Shown piece after piece: positions 46,509 through 55,853 of a stretch of DNA of 64,000 nt; position 1 is the stretch's first letter; each line of letters begins with the position of its first letter. The stretch covers positions 1 through 64,000 of the forward strand of contig JAKOGI010001959.1 in assembly GCA_029747015.1 (NCBI GenBank). The letters run 5' to 3'. The position numbers were made by a program, and so were the translations under genes. Source of the DNA: Carnegiea gigantea. Its lineage: Eukaryota; Streptophyta; Magnoliopsida; Caryophyllales; Cactaceae. Below the pieces are notes generated by a model, which was not told the origin of the DNA, made no database searches, and saw only the letters and a list, made by a program, of their open reading frames with translations.

Positions 46509-47043
46509 GGGCTAAGGGATTCCCAAACTAATCCTTTAGCCATCAACTCTTCCACTTGCCTCTAAATCTCAGAAGTATCTTTAGGGTTCATTTGGTAAGC
46601 TGCTTTATTTGGAAGATCTAGGTCTTAGGTCGATATGATGCTAGATATCCCGTTTTGGGGGTAATCCAGAAGGTATCTCTTCGGGGAACACATGAGTAAA
46701 TCATTGAGTAACGACTTAGCTATTGGATGATTTGGTAAGGGGGAATCAAATTCTTCCTGTGAGGCTAGAATCCACTCTCTAAAAGCTCAAAACTCATGGT
46801 GAGAGGCTTCAGAAGGGGTTCACTACACGCAAATAGAAATTCTAATTTTTCTTGTTGTTTTTGTGGTTTGTGTTTGAAAAGTTCGGAAGGGGCTAATGGC
46901 ACCAAAGTGATCCTTTTCCCTCCTTTGGAGAAGGAATAGGTATTCAGGAACCTATTGTGTTTCACTTTTTGTTTGTACATCCATGGACGACCCAGTAAAA
47001 TATGACATGCATCCTTCTAGATCACTTCACACCAAAGTTTATC
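46509..47043 (-). pseudogene. protease-RT linker of body 1
   Basis: Contains the frame 46980-46765 (NRFLNTYSFSKGGKRITLVP, LAPSELFKHKPQKQQEKLE), typical of the stretch between protease and RT in these gypsy elements, then broken sequence leading to RT. No catalytic motif. Confidence 0.65.
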
Positions 47044-47400
47044 TTAATAATTCTTTCCGATGGAAAATGAGATCAAACACCAAGAATTGACTTGAAGGCC
47101 TTTACTTTGATTCAGCCACTGGATGTTGTAAGGGTGAGGGTGTGCCGTTGCCTGAACTCCCAATTTCTCAATCATGCTTAATGATACAACGTCAGCACAA
47201 CTACCTTCGTCAATTATCAATGAGCATACATTTCCTTTAACAGTGCAATACAAAAGATGTCTTCCCATTGTTCATCCTTAACCCCTTATTGGGTGCTTAG
47301 TACTCTTCGAAGTACTAACATTTCTTCTTCGTCTGTAGCTTCTTCAACTTCCTCCTGTTCTTCTCCCAGTTCTTCTTCTTCGTTCTCTTTCTGTTCTTCC
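47044..47400 (-). pseudogene. aspartic protease of body 1
   Basis: The frame 47268-47044 reads VCSLIIDEGSCADVVSLSMI, EKLGVQATAHPHPYNIQWLN and VNSWCLISFSIGKNY. I-I-D-x-G-S marks the active-site aspartate of gypsy protease in this lineage (usually IIDGGSC). The upstream stretch to 47400 encodes acidic residues on the minus strand; its serine-rich plus-strand frame is a shadow. Confidence 0.8.
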
Positions 47401-48510
47401 TTATCATCTTCCTCTCTTATTGCGTCTCATTTAGAAAGACTAATTATCCTTTAGTTGATATGCCCAAGTTCCTAACACTTGAAATAGCATCGATTACTCA
47501 TTGGAAATTGATGTGAATGTTCTTAAATGGGCTGGGGCCATGTCTGGGGGTATGGTAGCTGTGGTGGAGGCTGGGTTCTTTGAGGAATTTGGGTTCCTTA
47601 TCGCGCAGGGGAAGATGGCATTTGTGGTGTTTGTGTAGGAGGGAAATTCGGATTCCCCTTGTTTAAAGGTTGAGTTTGAATTGGAGGTTCCCAGAATTCA
47701 CATTTGAATGACTTGTTTCGATGTTGTTGTTTAACCTTATGTGCTAGCATGCATACTTCATCGAACGTGGTGTACTACTGCAATTCCACAACATTAGAAT
47801 ACCTAGGATCAAGACCCCCAAGTATCTAATAATTGTTTGCTCTTTAGGCTCCTGTATTTCACACCTGATCGGGAGCTTTTCGAATTCTCTTATATATTCT
47901 TCAACAGTTAGATTCGTCTAAGTCAAATTATGCAACTGGAAATAACTATCCTGAATATACGTTGCAGAATGGAATCGGGACTTCAACTTTGATTTCATCT
48001 TTTCCCAGGTTCGAATCTTGCTTTTTTTGTTCCTGGTTCGCTTGGCATAAAGATTTGTACACCACAAGCATGCATAGTTTCGTAATCTAAGTGCAACCAG
48101 CTGCACTTTCTTGTCTTCTGGAATGTCTTTATAATCAAAAATTCGCTCAACAGTGTGTAACCATTCCAGAAACTCATCAGGATCTAACTTACCCTCGAAC
48201 ACAGGAATTTCAATTTTGAAATCATTAGAGTTGCGGGGTGCTCTTCTGGCTTCTCTAACTCTTCTTAGAGGTTCTTCTTTACTTAACGAACTGACCAAAT
48301 TACTTGCTTCTTCATCGCGATGAACTGATCTAAATGGACTTTCAAGCGCCTTCTGTTTCTGTTTCATGTTACTCCCTAACTGTTTTCGCAAGTACTCATT
48401 CTGACTTTTCAATTCTTCTTTCTGATTCTTTAACTCTTCATTGGTAGAAGTCATGACTTGGGAGTTCTTGTGAAGGCCTCGAACTTCTCTTCAAGAGTCA
48501 TGCTACTCAT
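47401..48510 (-). pseudogene. gag of body 1
   Basis: The main frame 48454-47918 starts MTSTNEELKNQKEELKSQN (coiled coil) and includes FKIEIPVFEGKLDPDEFLEW and LHTVERIFDYKDIPEDKKVQ (gag core), then MKSKLKSRFHSATYIQDSYF and stops at TAG/TGA near 47918. Beyond the stop the same protein continues to a CCHC-like CYFKCQELGH near 47485, with several stops. An upstream start at 48510 (MSSMTLEEKFEAF) lies two bases out of frame and ends at once; it may be the true start with a frameshift, and body 2 shares it. Confidence 0.87.
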
Positions 48511-48619
48511 GTTGATGGTAGGCGAAAAACCGCGGCTGTGTTTGTGTTCTTGGGATTTTGTGGCGTGACAGGAAGGGGTGAGCGAGTAGGGTTTGATTTC
48601 AGGCCAAGGATGAAACTTA

Positions 48620-48631
48620 GCTCCGATACCA
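48620..48631 (-). other. primer binding site, body 1
   Basis: The minus strand reads TGGTATCGGAGC, one base from the initiator-Met site TGGTATCAGAGC, four bases from the LTR 2 end. Confidence 0.9.
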
Positions 48632-48635
48632 AATA

Positions 48636-49966
48636 TGATGTATCATACTGAGAAGAAAAGGAACGAAAAGAAAGCTCAAGTTTAAGGAGAAAAGAAAGAT
48701 GATGGTGGCGTGCGGAATGGAAGGGCGTGCTTTGAAAAAGGAAACAGAAAACTGGAAATTAAGAGATCGATAGAACTGAAACGATTCTTAGATACAAATT
48801 TTACCACTAAGGATTGTTTTAGGGTCCTTGATCTTTGGTCAGGATATAGATTTTGCCCCCTAACTAAGACCAAGACTCACTTGATCACCACTCTAATTGG
48901 ACTGATTAGAGATAAGCAAGTAGAGAATTCAAGGTAACAATACTGAGGAATTTCAAACTCAACTTCAGATTTCAAATATTCATCACCCATTACAAAAGGA
49001 ATGGCTAGGCTATTTATAAGCACACCTAAGCCCCTCTCCCCCCTCACTAGGCAACCTTTAGGAGGTTACTTAATGATTAGGAAACTCACTAAGTATACTT
49101 ACTTAACTAAATTACATAGTTTGCCTCTAAACTATGCTAAACATGATCAAAATGCTTAATAACTAACAAAATGATTAGCTAAACTTCTTCCTTGATGATC
49201 CTTGGGTAGTTAGTCATGTTTTCCTCCCTTGGAAGGCTTTCTCCCACAGCCACCACATCAAGCGAACAAGGGTTGTACATGTATGCCACCTCATACCATG
49301 GTGTTTAAAACCTAGCTTACAAAATGGATTATTCTCCTTAAGCTACATGGCACCTCCCCCATCAATGAGTCACATAATGACTAAGCATCACTAGACAGCC
49401 AAGTAAGCACAAAGGTTGGTGAAGAAACCCCACCTAAAAGGGTGAACCCTCTAGGCTAAGAAACCGACTGTGAATAGGCGCACGTGGCTCAGTGTTTGCT
49501 CCTATTGGGCCACCTCATTTTGAAGAGTAATCTTAGGTTCCCTTCCATTGGGGGAAACCTCAAGATGTTAGCAAACCCCTCCATTTAAGAAATCCGAATT
49601 TACACATCATTAGGAGGCTCAATTAGCTTGATTAATCCAATCGTGCATCATTAGGCGCAAAACGGGCTGCTTGACTTGTTGGGCTGGACTAGGCGACTTA
49701 GCTTATTTTTCTTGGACCTTACTTGAACCTTTTCTTGCCTACTTGACATCCTAAACTAACTAACAAAAAAATAATTACACAATTTGGATGTCATTTAGTC
49801 TAGAAAATAACAAAAACAAAACCAGGTACATGTGCTTAGAATGAACCCGGCTAGTATCTCATTTGAAGCTTACAAAACGTGACTCTTTCCTTGGATTTGG
49901 ACTTAGTTACTTAAACCACCTTGACTAGGAGGACTTGTTTGGGGCATGTCAGGTTGATTTCCATCA
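48636..49966 (-). repeat. LTR 2 (shared middle LTR)
   Basis: A 1,331-bp LTR from TGATGTATCATAC to TTTCCATCA. It is at once the 5' LTR of body 1 and the 3' LTR of body 2: the primer site of body 1 touches its left edge and the polypurine tract of body 2 its right edge. No target duplication flanks it. The left part is closest to LTR 3. Confidence 0.95.
49011..49018 (-). promoter_or_regulatory. TATA box, LTR 2
   Basis: Minus-strand TATAAATA in the same GCTTATAAATAGCC context as LTR 1 and 3. Confidence 0.75.
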
Positions 49967-49977
49967 TCCTCCCCTTG
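49967..49977 (-). other. polypurine tract, body 2
   Basis: The minus strand reads CAAGGGGAGGA directly before LTR 2, identical to that of body 1. Confidence 0.88.
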
Positions 49978-50843
49978 TTTGACAGGATTTGACCTCAGAT
50001 CTTAGAGGTAGCCATCTTCTTCGTATGGGCTCAGATCGGCTACGTTGAACGTAGCTGAAACTCCATCATCCGCAGGGAGATCCACCCTGTATGCATTATC
50101 GTTGATGTGTTCAAGGATCTCGAATGGACCACTTGCACTTGGCATAAGCTCATTTTTGCATCTTGCTGGAAAACACTCTTTGTGGAGATGGATCCACACT
50201 AAATCTGGAACACTTTCTTCTTCTTTTTCCTGCTGGCGTGAGCAGAATAAGACAAGTTAGATTGTTTAATTTTACCTCTAACTTGCTCACGCAGTTTCTA
50301 AATCTCCTTAACTCATTGATCGGCATCTGCACTCGACTTCTGATCTAATGGGCGTGGCGTCAAATCTTAGGGAGTTATGGGGTCAATCTCAAATACTACC
50401 TTAAATGGCGATAAACCCGTTGCTTTGCTAGGGGCTCCATTATAGGTAAATTCTACGTGTGGTAACGGAAGGCCCCATGCTTTCTTGGACTGAGGTGAAA
50501 TTAAAGTCCTTAGGAGTGTTCCCAGGGTTCGATTTGTTTCCTCAGTTTGTCCGTCAGTCTGGGAATGACACATTGTACTGTACTTGAGTTTTGTCCCCAA
50601 TTTCTTCCACAGGGTGACCCAGAAATGACTTAAAAATGTATTATCTTGATCTAAAATAATAGATCGAGGAACACCATGTAGTTTAGTCACTTCCTTGAAA
50701 TACAGCTCTGTAATTTTTATAGCATCATTGGTTTTGTTGTTGGCTAGAAAGTGGGCCATCTTCGAAAATTGATCTACCACCACGAAAATTGAATCTTTGC
50801 CCCGTTGTGTTCTAGGTAAGCCTAGAATGAAGTCCATACTCAT
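49978..50843 (-). pseudogene. integrase core and C-terminus of body 2
   Basis: The frame 50843-50367 keeps a full catalytic triad: D in MSMDFILGLPRTQRGKD, D in LDQDNTFLSHFWVTLW and E in [18 protein letters not shown]. It continues with EFTYNGAPSKATGLSPFKVV. The C-terminal piece 50199-50002 has SASGPFEILEHINDNAYRVD and VSATFNVADLSPYEEDGYL, then TAA; past the stop the same frame reads DLRSNPVKQGEDDG and enters LTR 2, as in body 1. Better preserved than body 1. Confidence 0.9.
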
Positions 50844-51014
50844 GTTAATCTATGGCTGGGTCGGAACTGGTAATGGTGTGTATAACCCTTGAGGGAGTAA
50901 GTGGCTTTTAGCCACTTGACACATTACACACTATTTCAAAAGGTCTTGTACATCTTTACTCATCCCGGATAATGCTCTTTCAAAATGGTAAGAGTTTTAT
51001 TCTCATCATAATGA
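50844..51014 (-). pseudogene. integrase zinc-binding part of body 2 (broken)
   Basis: The region matching the HHCC part of body 1's integrase. A short deletion near 50965 relative to body 1 (loss of part of the CFWLRM segment) and stops make it unreadable as one frame. Confidence 0.6.
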
Positions 51015-51647
51015 CTAGCTAAAGAGCCCTATGAACTTCCTGAATCTGAATCTCCCGGTGCTGCACTTAGGTACACACAGGCCTGCACCTTTAAAAAGAA
51101 AACCTTCCTGGATCAAATAATCCTCTTTGGGGTGCTTTTGACATGCACTATAGAGCTTCCCAAAGTCATCATCTTCTGAATATAATAGTTTTAGATGCTC
51201 GAAACCCAAGACGCAAGCATTTAACTGGAATAATAACAGATATCTTCTCGATAAGGCATCAGCGCCTTTGTTGAGCTTCCCCGACTTATGCTGAATAATG
51301 AAACGAAATGATTGGAGAAACTCAATGCATTTGGCATGCCTGGAGTTTAATTTGTGCTGGCGTTGAATATATTTTAAAGCCTTGTGATCAGAATGTAATA
51401 TAAACTCACTAGCCATGATATAGTGACTCCAATGCTCTAAATAACGAATAATGGCATAAAATTCTTTATTGTAAGTGGAGTATTTCTGCCTTGAATCGCA
51501 CAATTTCTCACTAAAGAAGGCTAATGGTTTGCCTTCTTGAGTAAGAACTCCACCGATACCGATGCCAGATGCATCGTACTTAACCTCGAATACTTTATCA
51601 AAATAAGGAAGACCTAGCACTGGTGCTTGCATTAGCTTGTCTTTCAC
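51015..51647 (-). pseudogene. RNase H of body 2, with start of integrase
   Basis: A 210-codon frame. It holds KYDASGIGIGGVLTQEGKPL (first catalytic D), AFFSEKLCDSRQKYSTYNKE (E), LHSDHKALKYIQRQHKLNSR (D) and HKSGKLNKGADALSRR (last D). It then continues to the linker before integrase (KHPKEDYLIQEGFLFKG). All four RNase H acidic residues can be seen. It is out of frame with the RT upstream. Confidence 0.9.
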
Positions 51648-52520
51648 ATCCTCAAAGGCTTTTGTTCCTTATTGTCCATCCAAAAGATGCGCCCTTAAGC
51701 ACTTCAGTCATTGGCACCGTAATGGTGCTGAAATTCCAAATGAAATGCCGGTAAAAGGAAGTGAGTCCGTGAATACTACAGATATCGCGAATACTCTTCA
51801 GCGTGGGCCAACTCCGAATTGCTCGACCTTAGCTTCATCCACCTCAATCCCTTCAGCAGTCACGATATATCCTAGAAAAGTTACCTTATTAGTGAAAAAG
51901 GAACACTTTTTGAGATTCCCTTATAGCTTTTCACATTCTAGCGGCATCATCATCTTCGTCAAATGATTTTGGTGCTCTTTCTCGTCTTTGCTAAAGATTA
52001 ATATGTCATCAAAATAAATAATAATGAACTTGCCGATATAAGGTTTGAATACTTGATTCATCAACCTCATAAAGGTGCTCGGTGCATTTGATAAACCGAA
52101 CTGTATAACCAACCACTCGAATAATGCACCCTTCGTCTTGAAAGCGGTCTTCTATTCGTCACCTTCTCTGATTCTGATTTGATAATAACCACTTCGAACA
52201 TCAATCTTAGAATATACCCTCAAGCCATGTAACTCCTCAAGCATATCTTTAAGTCTTGGTATCGGATACCGGTACTTGATAATGATTTTATTTATAGCTC
52301 GACTATCGACGCACATACGCATACTTCCGTCTTTCTTGAGTATGAGGAGTGCAGGAATGGGGCATGGGCTAAGGGATTCCCGAACTAATCCTTTAGCCAT
52401 TAACTCTTCCACTTGCCTCTGAATCTCAGAAGTATCTTTAGGGTTCATTCGGTAAGCTGGTTTATTTGGAAGACTTGATCCAGGTCTTAGGTAACTCTTC
52501 CACTTGCCTCTGAATCTCAA
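51648..52520 (-). pseudogene. reverse transcriptase of body 2
   Basis: The frames 52520-52152 and 52112-51921 hold [71 protein letters not shown] and [17 protein letters not shown]. The catalytic Y-F-D-D is intact, unlike in body 1. TAG at 52149-52151 (after REGDE, where W-K is usual) interrupts the two. Later sequence to 51648 is readable in other frames. Confidence 0.9.
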
Positions 52521-52582
52521 AAGTATCTTTAGGGTTCATTCGGTAAGCTGGTTTATTTGGAAGACTTCATCCAGGTCTTAGG
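52401..52582 (-). repeat. 91-bp tandem duplication inside RT of body 2
   Basis: A 91-bp unit starting TAACTCTTCCACTTGCC and ending AGGTCTTAGG occurs at 52401-52491 and again at 52492-52582 with two differences (CTCAGAAG/CTCAAAAG, CTTGATCC/CTTCATCC). Body 1 has it once (near 46546-46630). Not a multiple of three, so it shifts the reading frame at the N-terminus of RT. Confidence 0.93.
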
Positions 52583-53044
52583 TCGGTATGATCCTGGATA
52601 TCCCGTTTCGGGGGCAATTCAGAAGGTATCTCTTCGGGGAACACATGACTAAATCATTTGAGTAACGACTTAGCTATTGGATGATTTGGTGAGGGCGAAT
52701 CGAATTCTTCCTATGAGGCTAGAATCCACTCTCTGAAAGCTCGAAACTCATGGTGAGAGGCTTTTAGAAGGGTTCACTACACGTAAATAGCAATTCTAAT
52801 TTTTCTAGTTGTTTTTGTGGTTCGCGTTTGGAAAGTTCGGAAGGGGCTAATGGCACCAAAGTGATTTTTTCCCTCCTTTGGAGAAGGAGTTGGTATTCAG
52901 GAACCCATTATGCATCACTTTTCAATCGTACATCCATGGAAGACCCAGTAAAATATGGCATGCATCCATCGGGATCACAGCGCACCAAAGTTCATCTTGA
53001 TAATTCTTCCCGATTGAAAACGAGATCAAACACCTTGAATTTAC
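52583..53044 (-). pseudogene. protease-RT linker of body 2
   Basis: Matches 46631-47043 of body 1 throughout. Frames are broken; no catalytic motif. A plus-strand open frame at 52828-53091 is a shadow. Confidence 0.65.
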
Positions 53045-53278
53045 CTAAAGGCCTTTACTTCGATTCAGCCACTGGGTGTTGTAAGGGTTAGGGTGTGCTG
53101 TGGCTTGGAGGCCCAATTTCTCAATCATGCTCAATGATACGATGTTAGCACAGCTGCCTCTGTCAATTATCAACGAGCACACTTTTACTTCAACGGTACA
53201 ACGGGAATGAAAGATGTTTTTCCGTTGTTCATCCTTAACCCCTCGTTGGGTACTTAGTACTCTTCGAAGTACTAACAT
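53045..53278 (-). pseudogene. aspartic protease of body 2
   Basis: A 77-codon frame with KVCSLIIDRGSCANIVSLSM and EKLGLQATAHPNPYNTQWLN, the same segment as in body 1. The active-site aspartate (I-I-D) is present; the following residue is R where G is usual and E is found in body 1. Confidence 0.8.
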
Positions 53279-53387
53279 TTCTCCTTCATCTGTAGCTTCT
53301 TCAACTTCCTCCTATTCTTTTCCTAGTTCTTCTTCTTCATTCTCTTTTTATTCTTCCTCATTATCTTCCTCTCTTATTGCATCCCAT

Positions 53388-54411
53388 TCAGCAAGAGTAA
53401 TAATCCTTTGGACAATTAAAAGTGACATGCCTAAGTCTCTGACACTTGAAACAGCATCGATTACTCATTGGAAATTGATGTGAACATTCTTGAATGGGCT
53501 GGGGCCATGTCTGGGGGTATGGTGGTCGTGGTGTAGGCTGGGTTCTTTCAGGAGATTGGGTTCTTTGTGGCACAGGGGAAGATGGCATTTGCGGTGTTTG
53601 TTTAGGAGGGAAATTTAGACTCCCCTTGTTTAAAGGTTGAGTTCGAATTGGAGGCCCCGAGAATTCACGTTTGAATGGCTTGTTTCGAAGTTGTTGCTCA
53701 ACCTTATGCGCTAGCACGCATACTTCATCAAACATGGTGTACTGCTGTAGTTCCACAACGCTAGAATACCTATGATCAAGACCACCTAAGTATCTACCAA
53801 TTGTTTGCTCTTCAGGCTCCTGTATGTCGCACTTGATCAGGAGCTTTTCAAAATTCTCTTGTGTATTCTTCAATCGGGACTTCAATTTTGATTTCATCTT
53901 TTCCTAAGTTCGAATCTTGCCTTTTCTATTCCTGCTTCGCTTGGCACAAAGAGTCGTCCACCATAGGGATGCATACTTTCATAATATAAGCACAACTAGC
54001 TTCACTTTCTTGTCTTCTGGAATGTCTTTGTAATCAAAACTTCACTCAATGGTGTGTAACCACTTCAGAAACTCATCAGGATCTAATTTACCCTCGAACT
54101 CAAGAATTTTGATTTTGAAATCATTAGAGTTGCTGGGTGCTCTTCTGGCTTCTCTAACTCTTCTTAGAGGTTCTTCTTCACTTGACAAATTGACCAAGTT
54201 ACTTGCTTCTTCATCGCCATGAACTGATCCAGATGGATTTCACGCGCCTTCTGCTTCTGTTTCATGGTACTCCCCAACTATTTTCGCAAGTACTCATTCT
54301 TACTTTTCAATTCTTCTTTCTGATTCTTCAACTCTTCATTGGTAGAAGTCATGACTTGGGAGTTCTTGTGAGGGCCTCGAACTTCTCTTCAAGAGTCATG
54401 CTACTCATGTT
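53388..54411 (-). pseudogene. gag of body 2
   Basis: The frame 53897-53388 carries FEKLLIKCDIQEPEEQTIGR, YLGGLDHRYSSVVELQQYT, VCVLAHKVEQQLRNKPFKRE and a complete CCHC knuckle CFKCQRLRHVTFNC. About 70 bp of gag present in body 1 (the segment with QDSYFQLHNL) are missing near 53868-53876. The N-terminal part up to about 54411 matches body 1 in broken frames, including the same out-of-frame MSSMTLEEKFEAL start. The plus-strand frame 54203-54478 is a shadow. Confidence 0.87.
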
Positions 54412-54516
54412 GATGGTAGGCGAAAAACCGCGGTTGTGTTTGTGTTCTTGGGATTTTGTGCGTGACAGAAAGGGGTGAGCGAGTGGGGTTTGATTTCAGG
54501 CCAAGGATGAAACTTA

Positions 54517-54528
54517 GCTCCGATACCA
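54517..54528 (-). other. primer binding site, body 2
   Basis: The minus strand reads TGGTATCGGAGC, identical to that of body 1, four bases from LTR 3. Confidence 0.9.
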
Positions 54529-54532
54529 AATA

Positions 54533-55848
54533 TGATGTATCATACTGGGAAGAAAAGGAACGAAAAGAAAGCTCAAGTTTAAGGAGAAAAGCAAGATTAT
54601 GGTGGCGTGTGGAATGGAAGGGCGTGCTTTGAAAAAGGAAACAGAAAACTGGAAATTAAGAGATCGATAGAACTGAAACGATTCTTAGATACAAATTTTA
54701 CCACTAAGGATTGTTTTAAGGTCCTTGATCTTTGGTCAGGATATAGATTTTATAACCTAACTAAGACCAAGACTCACTTGATCACCACTCTAATTGGACT
54801 AATTAGAGATAAGCAAGTAGAGAATTCAACGTAACAACACTAAGGAATTTCAAACTCAACTTCAGATTTCAAATATTCATCACCTATTATAAAAGGAATG
54901 GCTAGGCTATTTATAAGCATGCCTAAGCCCCTTTGCCCCATCACTTAGGTAACTTTTAGGAGGTTACTTAATAATTAGGAAACTCACTAAGTATGCTTAC
55001 TGAACTAAATTACATAGTTTGCCTCTAAACTATGCTAAACATGAACAAAAAGCTTAATAACGAACAAAATGATTGACTAAACTTCTTCCTTGATGATCCT
55101 TGGCTGGTTAGTCATGTTTTCCTCCCTTGGAAGGTTTTCTCCCACGGCTGCCACATCAAAAAAACAAGGGTTGTACATGTATGCCACCTCATGCCATGAT
55201 GTCCGAATACTAGCTTGCAAAATGGCTTATTCTTCTTAACCCACGTGGCACTTCCTCTATGAAAGAGTCACATAGTGACTAAGAATCACTAGATAGCTAA
55301 GTAAGAACAAAGATTGGTGAAGAAAACCTACCTAAGAGGGTAAACCCTCTAGCCTAAGAAACCGGCTGTGAATAGGCGCACGTGGCTCCGTATTTGCTCC
55401 TATTAGGCCACCTCATTTTGATGAGTCATCTTAAGCTTTCTTCCATGGGGGGAAACCTCAACGATTTGAGAAATCTGGATTTGCACGTCATTGGGAGGCT
55501 CAATTGGCTTGATTAATCCAACCGTGCATCATTAGGTGCAAAACAGGCTGCTTGACTTGTTAGGCAAGACTAGGAAACTTAGCTTGTCTTTCTTGGACCT
55601 TGCTTAACATGTTGGCTGCTTGACATCCTAAACTAACTAATAAAAAAAGAATTACACTACTTGGATGTCATTTAGTCTTAAAAGTAACAAACACAAAACT
55701 GGGTACATGTGTCAGAATTAACCCGGCTACTATCTCATTTAGAGCTTGCAAAACGTGACTCGCTCCTTGGACTTGCACTTGGACTTGGTTACTTGAACTA
55801 CCTTGACTAGGAGGACTTGCTTGGGATGTGTGAGGTTGATTTCCATTA
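54533..55848 (-). repeat. LTR 3 (rightmost) of the compound element
   Basis: A 1,316-bp LTR from TGATGTATCATAC to TTTCCATTA; the last CATCA has become CATTA. It is followed by AAAAG (55849-55853), the partner of 42792-42796. It is the 5' LTR of the whole array. Confidence 0.93.
54908..54915 (-). promoter_or_regulatory. TATA box, LTR 3
   Basis: Minus-strand TATAAATA at the same place as in the other two LTRs. As the outermost 5' LTR this would be the promoter for the array. Confidence 0.75.
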
Positions 55849-55853
55849 AAAAG

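Larger units (their letters stand above)
42792..55853 (-). mobile_element. compound CRM-like gypsy element: three LTRs, two interiors, one AAAAG target duplication
   Basis: Three direct LTR copies (42797-44122, 48636-49966, 54533-55848) alternate with two related 4.5-kb interiors, all on the minus strand. The outer ends are flanked by AAAAG at 42792-42796 and AAAAG at 55849-55853, a perfect target duplication, while no duplication flanks the middle LTR. Both interiors have their own primer site and polypurine tract. The structure is expected from unequal recombination between LTRs of one inserted element. RT, integrase end and LTR overlap suggest a chromovirus of the CRM group or a close relative. 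Confidence 0.93.

Noticed and set aside
47257..47454. Serine-rich plus-strand open frame (also 53214-53483)
   Set aside because: Antisense of an acidic gag-protease linker (GAA/GAG codons reversed); a composition artefact.
48631..48640. Two independent, adjacent gypsy insertions instead of one array
   Set aside because: Both bodies share the single middle LTR exactly and only the outermost ends carry the AAAAG duplication.
48710..48937. 75-codon plus-strand open frame in LTR 2, also in LTR 3 (54607-54834)
   Set aside because: Similar in both only because the LTRs are copies; antisense to the element, broken in LTR 1, no recognised domain.
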